From NCBI GenBank assembly GCA_002314685.1, contig DCHB01000005.1, forward strand, positions 1-17,115: a DNA stretch of 17,115 nt, written 5' to 3'. Every line of letters starts with the position of its first letter. Within the stretch, counting starts at the first letter, position 1. The notes under the pieces are model-generated. The model saw only the letters and a program-made list of their open reading frames with translations, did no database searches and was not told where the DNA came from. Positions 14,927 to 17,115 of this stretch are shown here, one piece after another. A program made the position numbers and the translations under genes. This stretch comes from Clostridiales bacterium UBA1763. Its GTDB lineage: Bacteria; Bacillota; Clostridia; Oscillospirales; Oscillospiraceae.

Positions 14927-15485
14927 GGGAAGCACCTCTTCTCAGAGACTCTGGCAACAGTTCATCAATTTGCTCATCAGTATAGGTATCGTCATTCCTA
15001 ATAATCAATGCAGTTTCCGCTTTCTTAACTGCTCTATCAGAGGTCTGTGGGGCTTCTTGATATGCTGCATGAACCCGTACTTGGATAGAATCGAAAGTCT
15101 CAATAAGTTCGGCAAGTGGCTGAGCCTGGTGCTTAACCTTGTATAAGAGAAGTAAAAGCTCGTCTCTCAAAATCACTAGCTTTGTTGCTGTAGCTTTGTT
15201 TGCTTTTGCCATATTCTGAAAATCAAAAGACTTTAGAAGCGCGGATAAGAAAACTGTAACAAACGAAACGACAGCGGAAACTATTTTAATCCACGCCTGA
15301 CCTGCAAAGACTGTAGATATAATGCCTGCAGATGTTATGGATGCGGCGAGAATATTTATCGTAGCAATAATTCCGTATCTACGCTCGTATATTTCTGCCT
15401 GTTTTTCTTGGATTTTATGCGTCCAAGTAACACTCGCATATCTCACTCTGATCAAATCTTCAAGTGCCAAGTAGTCTTTAATCAT
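14919..15485 (-). CDS. SLATT-like two-transmembrane effector
   Basis: At 188 residues this resembles the SLATT family (SMODS- and SLOG-associating two-TM effectors), proposed to form pores or disrupt the membrane when the partner nucleotide signal appears. An N-terminal amphipathic helix (about 8-35, with WTHKIQEKQAEIYERRYG) leads into two close membrane helices (about 38-58 and 64-84). A cytoplasmic helix follows (NMAKANKATATKLVILRDELLLLL, split around 91-114), then a charged tail. The order and spacing fit SLATT. The ATG at 15485 follows AGGAAGGAG. A longer GTG start at 15524 would include this ribosome site and is unlikely. The CD-NTase follows with an overlap of eight bases. Activation would kill or stop the infected cell. 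Confidence 0.78.
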   Translation of the reverse strand: MIKDYLALEDLIRVRYASVTWTHKIQEKQAEIYERRYGIIATINILAASITSAGIISTVFAGQAWIKIVSAVVSFVTVFLSALLKSFDFQNMAKANKATATKLVILRDELLLLLYKVKHQAQPLAELIETFDSIQVRVHAAYQEAPQTSDRAVKKAETALIIRNDDTYTDEQIDELLPESLRRGASHE

Positions 15486-15561
15486 CTGTCTCCTTCCTAG
15501 TGCCACATCGTCGATCACATGCACGCATGCGCCAGCAGTAAAATATAAGGTCTAAAGAGTT

Positions 15562-15596
15562 GCAAACTGTCAGAGTGTTATCCTCTGACAGCTTGC
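15562..15596 (-). promoter_or_regulatory. Long hairpin between the 144-residue gene and the SLATT gene
   Basis: CTGTCAGAG (15567-15575) pairs perfectly with CTCTGACAG (15583-15591). After one mismatch the arms extend to GCAA/TTGC, giving 13 pairs. No U-run follows on the minus strand, so it is a weak terminator, an mRNA processing or stability element, or a binding site that sets the SLATT/CD-NTase dose. Confidence 0.55.
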
Positions 15597-15612
15597 GGCT
15601 GATTCTGTAACG

Positions 15613-16047
15613 TTATGCCTCTTTACGGTACGAATCAAAGTAAATGATTTTGCTCTCAGTTTCGCCAGTGGGTTCGGTATCGCATTCAGGCACCTGAGTT
15701 TCTTCAGCGGCCTTGATTTTTGCTGCCTTCTTCAAACGGTGCTTCTCACGCATCTCGTCAATTTTGTCTTCAACAAAGGGGACGATTTTTTCCTCAGTAA
15801 CTCTTTTGATACTGGGGAGGACAACCTGGAACGTTAAGTACGTGACGGCAGTGAGGCCTACCTCAAGCAGATAGTCCTTTGCTTTTTCGGCGCGTTCATT
15901 CTGGAGTCTAAAGTCAGGCTGACTTGGCCAGAAGTTTCCTTTTTGCGCCCTAAGCCCGTTATTAGACACCGCGTCACCATTGACGAAGGCGGTATAGGTT
16001 TCTTCGTCTACCAGAGCTTCAATTACTTTTGTCTTACCATTGGCCAT
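15613..16047 (-). CDS. Unknown 144-residue island protein with one hydrophobic segment
   Basis: I do not recognise this family. The ATG at 16047 has AAGGAG at eight bases; the ATG six bases further upstream is only two bases from that site. The product starts with a small mixed alpha/beta part (1-50), has a moderately hydrophobic segment (about 58-80, LLEVGLTAVTYLTFQVVLP), and then a long charged helix rich in Lys and Glu (82-118). An acidic tail ends in IIYFDSYRKEA. It could be a membrane-tethered accessory or effector protein. It follows the TOPRIM gene by 46 bases, probably in the same operon, and precedes SLATT by 127 bases with a hairpin in between. It could belong to either defence module. 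Confidence 0.7.
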   Translation of the reverse strand: MANGKTKVIEALVDEETYTAFVNGDAVSNNGLRAQKGNFWPSQPDFRLQNERAEKAKDYLLEVGLTAVTYLTFQVVLPSIKRVTEEKIVPFVEDKIDEMREKHRLKKAAKIKAAEETQVPECDTEPTGETESKIIYFDSYRKEA

Positions 16048-16093
16048 CGGCATTTCTCCTTGTAACAGATGTGATTTGTGGGTTTTGGTTCAT

Positions 16094-16906
16094 TTACTGA
16101 CTATCAACCATAGATTGCAGACGCTTTATCAGCAGGTCTATGTTTGTGTGCCTATGTATGGAATTCAAATTTCTCTGACGTATGAATTCCCAGGACTCCG
16201 CGTAGGTCAGATCGCCAGCTGCATCTGGATCATTCAGCAACCGGTTGAGTGTTGCCTCTGGATCCTTACAATACTCGAGTGCAAACTGTTCTCCGCCAGC
16301 AATCTTTTTACGAGGATCAAGCAGATTGGGATCACCCTGCAGGAAATGGTCAAGATTGCTGGAGAAGTAGTATACGAAATACGGCACCTTGGATTGCTTG
16401 CTACGGGGGTTTTCCGGGTTCTGATGGACATGAAATACATCCTCCGAAATACCTATAAGAGCGTCCATATTCTCTCGTTTCCGCTGGTTTCGCTCTCGAA
16501 CGTCGGCAACTGACGGTGCTGAAATACCGTTTTCACCGTAGAAGTACTTACCCCCGTTGAATTCTGGGCTGCATTCGGTTATGCAATCGTCGGGGATATA
16601 TGCTCCGTCCATATCGACGAGGTGAATTATCTCATCAATATCACGGGCATAGATTTTCTGCCTAGCAAGCACAGGCCCAACTAAGAGTTTGTTTATCAAG
16701 CCTTCGATGTTGTTAGGTGTAATCCCGCGTTTTGAAGTAATATCGCCGCTTTTGAGGATATCGTCTTCAAGGACACGGGTAAAAAACACCTGGTACGACT
16801 CGTCAACGCACTCATACAACTCCGGCAATACCACTTCGAACGCCTTGAGATCGGATTTTCCTTCAACAATTACTACAACATTTTTGTTGTGCGGCTTATT
16901 CTTCAT
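16094..16906 (-). CDS. TOPRIM-domain protein of a defence system
   Basis: The 270-residue protein has a TOPRIM metal site: VVVIVEGKSD with Glu15 and Asp19, and IIHLVDMDG with Asp98 and Asp100. A later SSNLDHFL stretch (182-189) sits where RloB- and DUF4435-type TOPRIM proteins have a conserved SN-containing motif. Those proteins occur in phage-defence operons next to an ATPase (for example AriB of PARIS and RloB-like proteins) and are thought to act as nucleases. The C-terminal half, after about 130, is helical and charged. An ATPase partner could be the gene entering from the right edge, but the visible 72 residues of that gene do not show it. Its start overlaps the end of that upstream gene by 11 bases, so they are co-translated. 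The ribosome site before this ATG is weak, in line with coupling. The exact family is uncertain. Confidence 0.72.
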   Translation of the reverse strand: MKNKPHNKNVVVIVEGKSDLKAFEVVLPELYECVDESYQVFFTRVLEDDILKSGDITSKRGITPNNIEGLINKLLVGPVLARQKIYARDIDEIIHLVDMDGAYIPDDCITECSPEFNGGKYFYGENGISAPSVADVRERNQRKRENMDALIGISEDVFHVHQNPENPRSKQSKVPYFVYYFSSNLDHFLQGDPNLLDPRKKIAGGEQFALEYCKDPEATLNRLLNDPDAAGDLTYAESWEFIRQRNLNSIHRHTNIDLLIKRLQSMVDSQ

Positions 16907-17115
16907 CTATAGAACCTGCCTTCATAAACGCCGATACAATCTTGTGCCGCTTGGTGTTGTTATAAATCCGCTCATCTTGCTCATTGACATGGATTTCTCG
17001 GAAATAAACATCACGGAGATTATTGGAATTACCAACACCCTTCAAGCGAATGTAGTAAGGCTTACCGCAAACACCGCAGAACAGTTTTTGCTGTAAGAGA
17101 GGCCACCTCGGTATT
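16896..17115 (-). CDS. 3' end of a gene entering from the right edge (partial)
   Basis: The open frame runs from the window edge to TAA at 16896-16898 and gives the last 72 residues of a protein. It overlaps the TOPRIM start by 11 bases, the usual sign of a translationally coupled partner. The visible part contains CGVCGKPYYIRLKG, a single CxxC knuckle, then a charged stretch ending in KAGSIDEE. A second CxxC is not seen, so a complete zinc ribbon cannot be claimed. An ATPase would be expected from defence-operon logic, but no Walker motif can be in this tail. The other two minus-strand frames are broken by stops. Confidence 0.65.
   Translation of the reverse strand, partial: IPRWPLLQQKLFCGVCGKPYYIRLKGVGNSNNLRDVYFREIHVNEQDERIYNNTKRHKIVSAFMKAGSIDEE

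Noticed and set aside
14927..14935. GTG start at 14935 for the CD-NTase-like gene
   Set aside because: The GTG falls inside the AAGAGGTG ribosome site that serves the ATG at 14926.
16040..16513. Rightward ORF antisense to the TOPRIM gene
   Set aside because: It has no ribosome site or recognisable motif and overlaps the leftward gene with the intact metal-binding motifs.
16896..17115. Serine recombinase zinc ribbon in the edge gene
   Set aside because: Only one CxxC pair is visible and the surrounding residues do not fit a recombinase. The tail is too short to assign.
1..17115. tRNA, rRNA or insertion-sequence features
   Set aside because: No tRNA cloverleaf, rRNA segment, transposase motif or IS-type terminal repeats with target duplication were recognised on reading both strands.

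Overview
The window looks like chromosome of a strictly anaerobic, gut-type Clostridia (Oscillospirales/Ruminococcaceae-like, inferred). The reasons are strong GGAGG-type Shine-Dalgarno sites, sigma-A-type promoters, oxygen-sensitive glycyl radical chemistry, an RsgI-like anti-sigma factor and a cellulose-synthase-like protein of the Gram-positive kind. No rRNA, tRNA, CRISPR array or insertion sequence was recognised.

Layout. (1) 41-3169 (-): one very large polypeptide joining an extracellular GH5 glycoside hydrolase to a membrane GT2 cellulose-synthase-like catalytic core with a degenerate PilZ-like tail. (2) 3288-8062: a divergent unit. A six-helix membrane protein of unknown family reads left; a glycyl radical enzyme (GRE) activase and an unusually long 988-residue GRE read right. 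The GRE carries an N-terminal domain that resembles SCP2 (sterol carrier protein 2), which binds hydrophobic ligands. I consider this the best candidate for an undescribed system. (3) 8122-9991 (-): an ECF-type sigma factor followed, one base later, by an RsgI-like transmembrane anti-sigma factor with a DVNPS motif, two PepSY-like repeats and a 12-Asp tract. (4) 10381-11975 (+): threonine ammonia-lyase with an ACT domain, followed by RidA, which hydrolyses the reactive enamine/imine the lyase makes. (5) 12027-12242 (-): a 71-residue protein with no basic residue at all, behind a consensus promoter and a 5' leader hairpin. (6) 12535-13854 (+): a secreted metallophosphoesterase with a beta-sandwich-like tail.

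At 13856-14107 there is a repeat-rich boundary: iterated GGATTTCAYC motifs, a bidirectional terminator and three copies of AAATGCACCCA. Beyond it all genes read left and codon use looks different (inferred by eye). This is a defence-type island: a CD-NTase-like nucleotidyltransferase overlapping a two-helix SLATT-like effector (a minimal CBASS-like pair), an unknown 144-residue protein with one hydrophobic segment, a TOPRIM-domain protein of the kind found in defence islands, and the 3' end of another gene that runs out of the window.

Start codons were chosen from Shine-Dalgarno spacing, so several differ from the longest possible ORF. Family calls rest on motifs read by eye; no database search was run.
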